Part shown: positions 8,784 to 16,283 of the stretch, piece by piece
Layout of the letters: every line of letters begins with the position of its first letter
How positions within the stretch are numbered: position 1 is the first letter of the stretch
Source of the DNA: Caproicibacterium argilliputei
GTDB lineage: Bacteria; Bacillota; Clostridia; Oscillospirales; Acutalibacteraceae
DNA length: 64,000 nt
Direction of reading: 5' to 3'
Assembly (NCBI RefSeq): GCF_029211325.2
Contig: NZ_CP135996.1
Location: 1,364,001-1,428,000 of the forward strand
Position numbers and translations under genes: made by a program
Notes under the pieces: model-generated
What the model was told of the DNA's origin: nothing
Databases searched by the model: none
What the model saw: the letters and a program-made list of their open reading frames with translations, nothing else

Positions 8784-9764
8784 ATGAAACGAATTTTGCT
8801 AATTGCGACAGGGGGAACCATCGCGTCGCGAAAAACGAACGACGGTCTGGTTCCGCAGCTGTCACCGGAAGAACTGCTTTCTTATGTACCGGAAGCCCAG
8901 GCGTTTTGCCAAATAGATACCCGGCAGGTGCTCAACTTGGATAGTACGAATATTCAGCCGCAGCACTGGCTTTTGATTGCGGATACGGTGCGTACGTGTT
9001 ATGACACTTATGATGGTTTTGTCATCTGCCATGGAACCGACACCATGGCGTACACAGCTGCAGCGCTTTCCTATCTGATTCGCGGTTCCGCCAAGCCGAT
9101 TGTGGTCACCGGCTCGCAGAAACCGATTGATATGGACGTCACCGATGCCAAAACCAATCTGGAAGACAGTCTGCGCTGGGCCAGCGCAGGGGAGCCGGGC
9201 GTATGCATTGTGTTTGGCGGACGTGTAATTGCCGGTACCCGGGCGCGCAAAATCCGCTCGAAAAGCTACAATGCGTTTTCCAGCATTAACTTTCCGGAGC
9301 TGGCAGTTATCCGCGATGGGCGCATTGTGAAGTATATGCATTTCCCTGCGGAAGGCAAACCGGAATTTTCAGATTCGCTTGACACACGTGTTTCCGCCTT
9401 GAAGCTGACGCCCGGTTTGCCGGCGGCGGCTTTCTCCGCAGTGGGGCAGCTCTGCGATGGATTCATTATTGAAAGCTACGGGGTTGGCGGTGTTCCTGAC
9501 CTGTACGGAGAGGCGCTTGCGCAGCTTTCTGAAGCGGGCAAAACGATTGTTGTAGCCACACAAGTGCCGCATGAAGGAAGCGACATGGCTGTTTATCAGG
9601 TGGGGCATCGGGCAAAAGAGCGCTTCGGTCTGCTGGAAACCTATGATATGACATTGGAATCCACCGTCACCAAATTGATGTGGGCTTTGGCACAGACGCA
9701 TGAGCCGCAGCGCGTACGAAAACTGTTTTACACAACAATCAACCATGACATCCTGTGGGGTTAG
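8784..9764 (+). CDS. ansA: Type I L-asparaginase
   Basis: Hydrolyses asparagine to aspartate and ammonia in the cytoplasm. The 326-residue protein has no signal peptide, which fits the type I class. The first catalytic threonine is in ATGGTIAS (T12), and the second triad sits in C-H-G-T-D-T-M-A-Y-T (T85, D86) with the lysine of T-G-S-Q-K-P. The C-terminal half carries the regular asparaginase C domain (GFIIESYGVGGVP). The start at 8784 (MKRILLIATGG) has AAAGGG upstream; the longer open frame has no ribosome site. It is followed 55 bases later by a sugar-isomerase-like gene, and the two may be co-transcribed. Gene symbol by family only. Confidence 0.92.
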   Translation: MKRILLIATGGTIASRKTNDGLVPQLSPEELLSYVPEAQAFCQIDTRQVLNLDSTNIQPQHWLLIADTVRTCYDTYDGFVICHGTDTMAYTAAALSYLIRGSAKPIVVTGSQKPIDMDVTDAKTNLEDSLRWASAGEPGVCIVFGGRVIAGTRARKIRSKSYNAFSSINFPELAVIRDGRIVKYMHFPAEGKPEFSDSLDTRVSALKLTPGLPAAAFSAVGQLCDGFIIESYGVGGVPDLYGEALAQLSEAGKTIVVATQVPHEGSDMAVYQVGHRAKERFGLLETYDMTLESTVTKLMWALAQTHEPQRVRKLFYTTINHDILWG

Positions 9765-9819
9765 ACTGCTGCAGGACGTATAACACTGCCATAAGCAACA
9801 ACCATAGGAGGAATCTCTG

Positions 9820-10668
9820 ATGAAGGTTGGCATTTCGACTGCGTGCTTGTATCCGGAACTGCTGGAAAAAGGTTTGGAAAAGCTTTTGAAACTCGGATTT
9901 CGGCACTTTGAGTTTTTCTTCAATACATTTCGAGAGTTGGAACCGACGTATGTAAAGGGACTTGCACGGATGCTGAATGAGTATGGCGCTACAGCGCGCA
10001 GCGTACATCCCTTTACATCCGGCTACGAAAGCCTACTGCTTTTTTCCGGGTATGAACGCCGCTTTGAAGATACCGTGGAGTTTTACAAACATTACTTTGA
10101 GGCAGCCAGCCTGCTGGGGGCACAGCTGCTGGTGCTGCACGGGCAGCGGATTGAGAAAGTGTCGGATATGACGGAAGAAAGTTACTTTTCACATTACCAC
10201 CGCCTTTTAGAAGCAGGGCGGACTTTTGGCGTGACAACGGCGCAGGAAAATGTAAATCTGTTTCGCAGCAGCCAACCGGACTTTCTGCGGCATATGCGCG
10301 CTTATCTGCAAAATGACTGTGCTTTTGTTCTGGACGTCAAGCAGTCGGTGCGGGCAGGCTTCAGCCCATTTGAAACCTGCGCTGCCATGGGGGAGCAGTT
10401 GGTACACGTGCACATTAATGACAACCGGCCGGGTCAGTCGTGTCTGTTGCCTGGCCGCGGAACCATGGATTACGCGAAGCTCATGCGGCAGCTCGCCGTA
10501 CAGCACTTTTCCGGTGATTGTATGATTGAAGTTTACCGTTCCAGCTTTGGGGCTGAGTCGGAATTGGTTGAAGCCAGAGAAGTAGTGGAATGTTATCAGC
10601 GCCTTTTTCAGAAACAAACACAGGCAGATGGCAAAACAGTTGCAAAAAATTCCGAAAGCATGATATAA
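9820..10668 (+). CDS. Sugar phosphate isomerase/epimerase-like TIM-barrel protein
   Basis: A 282-residue AP-endonuclease-2/xylose-isomerase-like TIM barrel, as in many sugar epimerases and isomerases. Family signs are the opening M-K-V-G-I-S-T-A-C-L, ENVNLF around residue 145, FVLDVKQSVRAG with D and K/H metal-region residues, V-H-V-H-I-N-D-N near residue 200 (the H-x-N-D metal loop), and the G-R-G-x-M-D-Y plus M-I-E-V-Y end. The ATG is preceded by AGGAGG six bases upstream. It sits between asparaginase and nrdR without a clear pathway partner, so the substrate is unknown. Confidence 0.85.
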   Translation: MKVGISTACLYPELLEKGLEKLLKLGFRHFEFFFNTFRELEPTYVKGLARMLNEYGATARSVHPFTSGYESLLLFSGYERRFEDTVEFYKHYFEAASLLGAQLLVLHGQRIEKVSDMTEESYFSHYHRLLEAGRTFGVTTAQENVNLFRSSQPDFLRHMRAYLQNDCAFVLDVKQSVRAGFSPFETCAAMGEQLVHVHINDNRPGQSCLLPGRGTMDYAKLMRQLAVQHFSGDCMIEVYRSSFGAESELVEAREVVECYQRLFQKQTQADGKTVAKNSESMI

Positions 10669-10669
10669 T
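10640..10669 (+). promoter_or_regulatory. Sigma-A-type promoter for nrdR
   Basis: TTGCAA (10640-10645), 18-base spacer, TATAAT (10664-10669), 62 bases before the nrdR ATG. The -10 overlaps the end of the preceding gene (stop at 10668). Confidence 0.6.
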
Positions 10670-10730
10670 TAAATAATTAACAAAAGCCAGCAGGATTTTC
10701 AACGGAAACGGAATTTTGAGGTGTGATGCT

Positions 10731-11210
10731 ATGAAATGTCCTTTTTGCGGGCACGAAGAAAGCAAGGTTATTGATTCCCGGCCAACGGATGAGGGAGAGC
10801 GCATTCGCCGCCGACGGGAATGTTTAAAATGTGGAAAGCGCTTCACGACTTATGAGGTGATTGAAACAGTTCCGGTTATCGTTATTAAAAAAGATAAATC
10901 CAGGGAAGCCTTTGACCGCAGCAAGCTGCTGCGCGGTTTGTTGCGTGCCTGCGAAAAGCGTCCGGTTTCCCTGGCAACACTGGAACGTCTGGTAGATGAA
11001 ATTGAAACGAACCTGCAAAATTCTCTGGACCGGGAAGTGGAGTCCTCCAAAATCGGAGAATATGCTATGGAAAAGCTCAAAGCCATTGATGAGGTGGCGT
11101 ATGTGCGCTTTGCATCCGTTTATCGTCAGTTTCAGGACATCAACACGTTTTTGGATGAGTTAAATGAGATTATTCAGACGCGGCAGAACCAGCAGACATC
11201 GAAACACTAA
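10731..11210 (+). CDS. nrdR: Transcriptional repressor NrdR
   Basis: Zinc-ribbon and ATP-cone repressor that senses ATP/dATP and controls ribonucleotide reductase genes. The 159-residue protein is full length. The zinc ribbon has C3, C6, C31 and C34 (MKCPFCG ... [12 protein letters not shown]), followed by the ATP-cone from about residue 49 ([16 protein letters not shown]). The ATG at 10731 was chosen because the zinc ribbon must start there; GAGGTG lies upstream. No nrd gene is in the window, which is common for this regulator. Confidence 0.97.
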   Translation: MKCPFCGHEESKVIDSRPTDEGERIRRRRECLKCGKRFTTYEVIETVPVIVIKKDKSREAFDRSKLLRGLLRACEKRPVSLATLERLVDEIETNLQNSLDREVESSKIGEYAMEKLKAIDEVAYVRFASVYRQFQDINTFLDELNEIIQTRQNQQTSKH

Positions 11211-11212
11211 AC

Positions 11213-11263
11213 CAGCCGGTACAGCAGAATTTTTCCGTGTTCTGCTGTACCGGCTGTGTTTTG
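11213..11263 (+). terminator. Rho-independent terminator between nrdR and the DUF4363 gene
   Basis: Perfect 17-bp inverted repeat, CAGCCGGTACAGCAGAA (11213-11229) with TTCTGCTGTACCGGCTG (11240-11256), followed by a T-rich tract. It lies between two convergent genes. Confidence 0.88.
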
Positions 11264-11265
11264 TT

Positions 11266-11646
11266 TTATAGAATATTCTGCAGAAGCGGCAGCTCCCCTT
11301 CGCGCAGGTTTTTGGCCAACACTTCGCCGCGGGCACATTCGCTTGCAAACTGCTCCAGATTCTCAGCCTTTGCCAGGTCGGGCAGGGTTGCCAGAGTCTG
11401 GTCGACGGATTCCAACCTGCTGTGCGGCTGAAAGGTGCAGAGCGTTTCATGGGCATTTTCCCAATCCTTTTTTGCCTGCAGACTCAGCCGGTAAGCGGTT
11501 TTTCGGTCATTTTGCAGCGCCGCTGTGCGGGCATCGGAAAGTGTGCCGTCAAGCTGATTTGTCAACCTTGCCGTAACGTGGCTGCCAGCGAAGCAGAGCC
11601 CTAAAGAAGCGGCCAGCAGAACCACCGCCGCTGCCATGCGTTTCAT
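11266..11646 (-). CDS. DUF4363 family protein
   Basis: A 126-residue protein with an N-terminal signal anchor (residues 3-22) and a helical extracytoplasmic domain rich in K, E, Q and L. The length, the W-E (KKDWENAH) segment and the position directly behind a DUF421 membrane protein fit the DUF4363 family, whose function is unknown. Its start overlaps the stop of the DUF421 gene by four bases, so the two are translated as a pair. Such pairs are common in spore-forming Firmicutes, but a sporulation role is only an inference. Confidence 0.8.
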   Translation of the reverse strand: MKRMAAAVVLLAASLGLCFAGSHVTARLTNQLDGTLSDARTAALQNDRKTAYRLSLQAKKDWENAHETLCTFQPHSRLESVDQTLATLPDLAKAENLEQFASECARGEVLAKNLREGELPLLQNIL

Positions 11647-12320
11647 AGCGTTTCCTCCCGCGGAATAATTTGATATTCGCCTTTAGTATTGGCGGTCATT
11701 AAAAAAATATCCGCCAAATTGACCTGCTCATGCCGCAGAATTCCCTCCAGCCATTTTTGACTTTTTCCACAGAGCTGCAGGGAAGTTCTGCTGACCGTCC
11801 CGTCACTGATCACAACAGCTTCGATGCCGCTGCTGGGAACCGCAACGCCGAGCATTCCGGCGGTTGGCTGCTCTCGGTCGGGCTTTTTAATGATGCTGAT
11901 GCGTCCATTGGTTTCCACAATGGCGTAAGCAACATCTTTCAGGGAAAAGACATCTTTTTCCCGCAGTTCCTCGAACAGATCCTCTGTGGTCAGGCGCAGC
12001 TTTTTCATTTCCTGCTGCTGAATGACACCGTCCAGAATAATGATAATGGGCTTGCCGCAGATGATTTTTCGGAACTTGCCGCTTTTCATCATGAACCAAG
12101 ACGCAAACAGTTCGCAGAACACCAAAACGGCAATCGGCAGCACGCCGCTTACAAGCGGCTGACCGCTGTCCTGCATAGGAATGGCCGCAATATCGGAAAT
12201 CAGCAGGGTAACGACAAGCTCGCTGGTCTGCAGTTCGCTGATCTGCCGTTTCCCCATCAGACGGACCGCCGCTATAATCAGGATATATAGCAACAGGGTG
12301 CGAATAAACGAAATTGTCAC
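11643..12320 (-). CDS. DUF421 (YetF-like) membrane protein
   Basis: A 225-residue inner-membrane protein of the DUF421 family. Two or three N-terminal membrane helices carry the hallmark A-x-R-L-M-G-K-R-Q-I-S-E-L-Q motif (residues about 18-31). The cytoplasmic part has two small domains with I-I-L-D-G-V-I, A-Y-A-I-V-E-T-N-G-x-I-S and V-I-S-D-G-T-V-S strands. It starts at a GTG (12320) with only a weak GGTGATG site. First gene of a two-gene unit with DUF4363. Function unknown in the family. Confidence 0.88.
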   Translation of the reverse strand: MTISFIRTLLLYILIIAAVRLMGKRQISELQTSELVVTLLISDIAAIPMQDSGQPLVSGVLPIAVLVFCELFASWFMMKSGKFRKIICGKPIIIILDGVIQQQEMKKLRLTTEDLFEELREKDVFSLKDVAYAIVETNGRISIIKKPDREQPTAGMLGVAVPSSGIEAVVISDGTVSRTSLQLCGKSQKWLEGILRHEQVNLADIFLMTANTKGEYQIIPREETL

Positions 12321-12371
12321 ACTGCATCACCGTCAGATAGTGTTTGTACAAAAAATGAAAACATACATTTT

Positions 12372-12415
12372 CATAAAAAAGCAGGCCCTGCGGATTTGCA
12401 GGCCCTGCTTTTATC
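12372..12415 (-). terminator. Rho-independent terminator of the minus-strand glycosyltransferase
   Basis: Read on the minus strand, AAGCAGGGCCTGC, a six-base loop, GCAGGGCCTGCTT with one mismatch, then T6. It is placed 12 bases past the stop at 12427. Confidence 0.85.
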
Positions 12416-12426
12416 TATTCTTTTCT

Positions 12427-13680
12427 TTAAAACGGCTTTAGCTTTTCCGCAAAAGCGGTGAAATTTTTGACGCCGTTAAACTGCTGCTCCCAAAGCGTTC
12501 GACAGCGATTCCGCATTGCGGCGGCTGTGTCAGCAGGCTGTTTTGCAGCCTCCAGAATGGTTGAAGCCAGCACTTCCGGTGTCAAGTCTGCCGACAGCAG
12601 CCAGCCAGTTCTGTCAGATTTGACCAATTCCCCCGTGCCGCCAACGTCGGTGGCAATCGCCGGAATTCCAAAGGAAGCCGCCTCCATGATGGACACCGGC
12701 AGCCCCTCGCTGCTGCTTGTGTTGACAAACACGTTGACCGGAGTAGACTGGTAAAACTGCATCAGCTGCTCATTGGGCAGTGCCCCGTGCAAATCCACAT
12801 CCATAAAAGAAAGGTTCTCCGCCGCATAGCTGCGCAGGTCTTCCAATCCGTCCCCGCCGCCGATATGTGTCCATTTTAGGTTCAAACCACTGTCCTGCAG
12901 CTGGGACAGTGCCTGCGCCAGTAGGTTTACTCGCTTTAGCGGAACAATGTGGCAGCAGCTGACAATATGGAATGAATCCGTCTGTGGGGCAGGGCCTAAA
13001 CTGTAGTCCTGTGTTCCTAAGTATGCCGTATGCACTTTTTCCTCAAATCCGGGCCAATGATTCTGTATGTACTTCGTTCCATTCTGACTGCAGGGGTAGA
13101 CGGCGTCCAGACTTTTTAAAAGGTACGGCCGCAGCGGCAGGAAACCGCTGGACTGCCGCTCTTTGTAAAGATCGTAACCGTGTGCGCGGCAAACTGCTTT
13201 GCAGGACTTCGCGGTACAGTATTTTTTTAATTGGCTTGCAGCCACAGCAACGTCATAAAACCAGTAAGCGTAAAAGGTAACGCTGTCGCAAGATTCTAAG
13301 TGGTAGGGCAGCAGAATCCGGCGGCTTGCCTGAAAAACCAGTTCACTTTTTGCGATGAAATAGCGCAGGAAAAGCCGGGCTTTCATGGAGCGACCGGCAG
13401 CTTTTTTTTCTTCACGGCCCGCGAATCCGTGACAGCTGCGCGAAAGCAGCAGACTTGCGGCGGCTGCCGGTAATTTTCGGCGGATGTCTTTGGCTGAAAT
13501 ACGGTGTACCTTCACATTTTCGGGAACTGTACGTGTCTGCACAGCATTTTCCGCTGTGCTGGTGGCGATGACGATAACCTGGCTGAACGCCTGCGCCAGA
13601 ATCGGAATTTCATCCTCAATAAATTCCTCGCCTTTATCAAACGGATAGACCTTTGTCAGCAGTACGAGACAATCCTGCAT
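12427..13680 (-). CDS. GT4-type glycosyltransferase
   Basis: A 417-residue retaining glycosyltransferase of the GT4/GT-B type. The C-terminal nucleotide-sugar domain is clear: I-V-S-C-C-H-I-V-P-L-K-R-V-N-L-L, then V-D-L-H-G-A-L-P-N-E-Q-L-M-Q-F-Y, and the E-x7-E region S-S-E-G-L-P-V-S-I-M-E-A-A-S-F-G-I-P-A-I-A-T-D-V-G-G. The N-terminus (LLTKVYPFDKGEEFIEDE) fits an acceptor-binding domain. The ATG is preceded by GGAGGGAAACGG. It diverges from two other glycosyltransferases that lead into murE, so a surface polysaccharide or teichoic-acid-like role is likely. Sugar and acceptor are unknown. Confidence 0.9.
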   Translation of the reverse strand: MQDCLVLLTKVYPFDKGEEFIEDEIPILAQAFSQVIVIATSTAENAVQTRTVPENVKVHRISAKDIRRKLPAAAASLLLSRSCHGFAGREEKKAAGRSMKARLFLRYFIAKSELVFQASRRILLPYHLESCDSVTFYAYWFYDVAVAASQLKKYCTAKSCKAVCRAHGYDLYKERQSSGFLPLRPYLLKSLDAVYPCSQNGTKYIQNHWPGFEEKVHTAYLGTQDYSLGPAPQTDSFHIVSCCHIVPLKRVNLLAQALSQLQDSGLNLKWTHIGGGDGLEDLRSYAAENLSFMDVDLHGALPNEQLMQFYQSTPVNVFVNTSSSEGLPVSIMEAASFGIPAIATDVGGTGELVKSDRTGWLLSADLTPEVLASTILEAAKQPADTAAAMRNRCRTLWEQQFNGVKNFTAFAEKLKPF

Positions 13681-13743
13681 CCGTTTCCCTCCTATATCTA
13701 ACTCTCCTAAAAGTCGAGCATAAAATTACAGAATTCTGCATAC

Positions 13744-13772
13744 AGGATAGCATACTTCCCGAACATTTACAA
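13744..13772 (-). promoter_or_regulatory. Sigma-A-type promoter for the minus-strand glycosyltransferase
   Basis: On the minus strand, TTGTAA (13772-13767), 17-base spacer, TATCCT (13749-13744), 64 bases before the ATG at 13680. Confidence 0.55.
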
Positions 13773-13802
13773 GTTGAATGCGTTTGTCCCGGCAAATTTT
13801 CG

Positions 13803-13831
13803 TTGTATTGACGGTCACACAATGGTATAAT
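13803..13831 (+). promoter_or_regulatory. Sigma-A-type promoter for the GT2/GT4/mur gene run
   Basis: TTGTAT (13803-13808), 17-base spacer, TATAAT (13826-13831), with its -10 perfect. It lies back to back with the promoter of the divergent glycosyltransferase, 31 bases apart, so one regulator could act on both. No operator palindrome was recognised. Confidence 0.6.
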
Positions 13832-13972
13832 AGACAAATCAGGAGGATCTGCAGCCTGCTCAACTGCAGAAAATATCATTTTGTCCGGCGGCCCTATACG
13901 GTTAGAAATTTTCAAAAGTGAAATGACACCGAAATGTGGATACCGGAAAACGTGAAGAAGGAGCCTGTGATT

Positions 13973-15037
13973 TTGAAGCTATCAATTATTGTACCCGTGT
14001 ACAACGCGGAGGAATACCTGAAAACCTGTGTGGAAAGTATTCTGTCACAGTCCTTTCAGGACTTTGAACTGCTGCTGGTCAATGATGCCTCACCGGATAA
14101 ATCCTTGGAGGCCGCCCATGCCTTGGAGCGTCAGGACCAGCGAATCACGGTTTATGACAAGCCGCACGGCGGTTTGGGAGACACACGCAACTTTGGCGCG
14201 CAGCGCGCACAAGGGGAGTACCTGCTTTTTATCGACGCGGACGACTGGCTGGGGGAAAATACCCTTGCGTCTGTTGTGGAACCTACCGCTGCAGCTACGG
14301 CGGATCTGGCAGTTTTTAATTTCGTGCGGGAAAATGAAAGTGCGGGTGTCAGTCGGCTGAGCACGCTGCCAATCGACTGCCCTTCCGACCGTGCGGAAGA
14401 CAACCAAAAAATGCTGGAGGAACTGCTTGGCCCAGATGCCGGCAGCACGCCGTGGCGAAGCGTGGAAATGCTGGGGAGTGCATGGCGTCGCCTGTACCGC
14501 CGGGAATGGTTTCTTGCGCACAGCTTGCTGTACCCCAATGAAGAAGAAGTCATGCTGGAGGATTTACCGGTCAGCATTCGGGCACATTTCTATTCGGCAA
14601 AAACCCTGTTTCTGGATGTACCGGTTTATCACTATCGGTTCAATGGAAATTCCCTGAGCACGCGATACCGTGCCGAGAAGATGCAGAAACTTTCGCGTTG
14701 TTTTACGATGACAGCGGAATTTCTGAAAGAGCAGCACGCTTACGCGGATTTGGAACCGCGCCATTTGGCGTGGTATCTGCGCAATGCCGGGCACAGTGCG
14801 CTGGTGAATGTATTCAGTAAGGGCAATCTGAAAGATCGCGCCGGCAAAAAAGAAGAAATCCGCGGTATTTTGGCGGACCCGATTCTGCAGCGTGCCGCAC
14901 AGAGCTCGTACTTTCAGAACGGAACCTTTGCCGACCGGCTGATTCACCGGGTGATCAAAAGTGGCTCTGTAGAGCAGGCATATTTATTTTACAGCCTTTA
15001 TACAAAGCATCTTCAAAAAAATATCGAGAATCAGTAG
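13973..15037 (+). CDS. GT2-type glycosyltransferase
   Basis: A 354-residue inverting glycosyltransferase of family 2 (GT-A fold). The opening KLSIIVPVYNAEEYLKTC, the nucleotide-binding LLVNDASPD and the metal-binding FIDADDW are all canonical. The C-terminal part (VYHYRFNGNSLSTRY) is as in wall polysaccharide and teichoic acid transferases. A TTG at 13973 is the likely start because AAGGAG lies nine bases upstream; an ATG at 13934 would add 13 residues but lacks a ribosome site. First gene of a run GT2, GT4, murE, murF. Donor and acceptor unknown. Confidence 0.88.
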   Translation: MKLSIIVPVYNAEEYLKTCVESILSQSFQDFELLLVNDASPDKSLEAAHALERQDQRITVYDKPHGGLGDTRNFGAQRAQGEYLLFIDADDWLGENTLASVVEPTAAATADLAVFNFVRENESAGVSRLSTLPIDCPSDRAEDNQKMLEELLGPDAGSTPWRSVEMLGSAWRRLYRREWFLAHSLLYPNEEEVMLEDLPVSIRAHFYSAKTLFLDVPVYHYRFNGNSLSTRYRAEKMQKLSRCFTMTAEFLKEQHAYADLEPRHLAWYLRNAGHSALVNVFSKGNLKDRAGKKEEIRGILADPILQRAAQSSYFQNGTFADRLIHRVIKSGSVEQAYLFYSLYTKHLQKNIENQ

Positions 15038-15046
15038 GAGATTTTC

Positions 15047-16264
15047 ATGCCGAAAAAAAGAATTCTTTTTATAAATTACAGTCTGCACAGCGGCGGAATT
15101 GAAAAAAGTCTGGTTACGCTGCTGTCTTTATTTGATTATAGCACTTATGATGTCGATTTACAGCTTTTTGCAAATGATGGCCTGTTTTTGCCGCGTGTGC
15201 CGAAACAGGTCCATTTACTGCCGCCGCTGTTTCCGCAGGCATACAAGCGGAATATCCGGCAGGCACTGCCCCTGCTGCTGAAGCAGAAGCAGCCGCTGAC
15301 CGCTTTGTGCCGCACCGGCGTGACTCTGGCGGGTCTGCGCGGAACCATGGGCGAGCGGCTTGTGAAAATGTGGAAGGTAGAGCGGCATTTCGTTCGGAAA
15401 AACACCAAGCCGTATGATGCGGCGGTCGCATTTATGGAAGGGCAGCCGATTTATTACTGCGTGGAAAATGTGCAGGCAAAACGAAAAATCGGCTTTATCC
15501 ACGGTGATTACACGGCGATGGGTTTGAACCGCGCATTTGACGAACCGTATCTGACGAAGCTGAACGCTGTCTGCACCGTTTCCGAATCCTGTCGGGACGC
15601 ATTGGTTCGCACATTTCCTGCCCTTGCTGAAAAATTCCATGTACAGTATAATCTGCTTTCCCCGCCGTTCCTGCAAAAGCTGGCGGAGGAGCCTTTGGCT
15701 GTTTCTGATTCCTATCAAGGTCTGCGGGTGCTGACCATTGCGCGTCTGTCCCAACAGAAAGGACTGGATCTTGCGATTCCGGCCATTCGGGCACTGCGCA
15801 GAAAGGGTCTGCAGTTCCGCTGGTATATTATAGGTATTGGCCCTGAAAAAGAGGCGCTGCAGGCGCAGATTCAGGAGTACGGCCTTACAGAGGATATTGT
15901 TTTTCTGGGGGAGCAGGGCAATCCTTATCCCTTTGTCAAGGCGTGTGATGTGTATTTGCAGCCGTCTCGCTTTGAGGGGAAAAGCATCGCAGTGGATGAA
16001 GCGATGGCGCTGTGTAAGCCAATTCTGCTGACAGACTTTTCAACGGCAAAAGACCAGATTACAGATGGAGAAACCGGTTTGATTGTTCCGATGAATCCGC
16101 AGGGAATCGCGGAAGGATTGGAACGTCTATTGACAGACGCTGCCCTGCGCGGCAAGCTGGAACAGACGCTGTCCGAGATGGATTCCTCCAATGTAGAGGA
16201 AATCCAAAAACTGTATGCACTGCTTGCGGGAACCCCTGCCGAACAGCAGTCTGCAGAATCATGA
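15047..16264 (+). CDS. GT4-type glycosyltransferase
   Basis: A 405-residue GT-B glycosyltransferase. N-terminal domain: R-I-L-F-I-N-Y-S-L-H-S-G-G-I-E-K-S, the usual acceptor-side glycine loop. C-terminal domain: L-T-I-A-R-L-S-Q-Q-K-G-L-D-L-A-I, D-I-V-F-L-G-E-Q-G-N-P-Y-P, and L-Q-P-S-R-F-E-G-K-S-I-A-V-D-E-A-M-A-L-C-K-P-I, the E-x7-E-like catalytic region. Nine bases separate it from the GT2 gene and 19 from murE. It likely extends the same surface glycan as its neighbours; the product is not known. Confidence 0.9.
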   Translation: MPKKRILFINYSLHSGGIEKSLVTLLSLFDYSTYDVDLQLFANDGLFLPRVPKQVHLLPPLFPQAYKRNIRQALPLLLKQKQPLTALCRTGVTLAGLRGTMGERLVKMWKVERHFVRKNTKPYDAAVAFMEGQPIYYCVENVQAKRKIGFIHGDYTAMGLNRAFDEPYLTKLNAVCTVSESCRDALVRTFPALAEKFHVQYNLLSPPFLQKLAEEPLAVSDSYQGLRVLTIARLSQQKGLDLAIPAIRALRRKGLQFRWYIIGIGPEKEALQAQIQEYGLTEDIVFLGEQGNPYPFVKACDVYLQPSRFEGKSIAVDEAMALCKPILLTDFSTAKDQITDGETGLIVPMNPQGIAEGLERLLTDAALRGKLEQTLSEMDSSNVEEIQKLYALLAGTPAEQQSAES

Positions 16265-16283
16265 AAGTTGAGGTGTGCAAGAG

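Noticed and set aside
8754..8784. A longer asparaginase start upstream of 8784
   Set aside because: The upstream extension has no ribosome site and no family homology; TGGTIAS lies at the usual place from the ATG at 8784.
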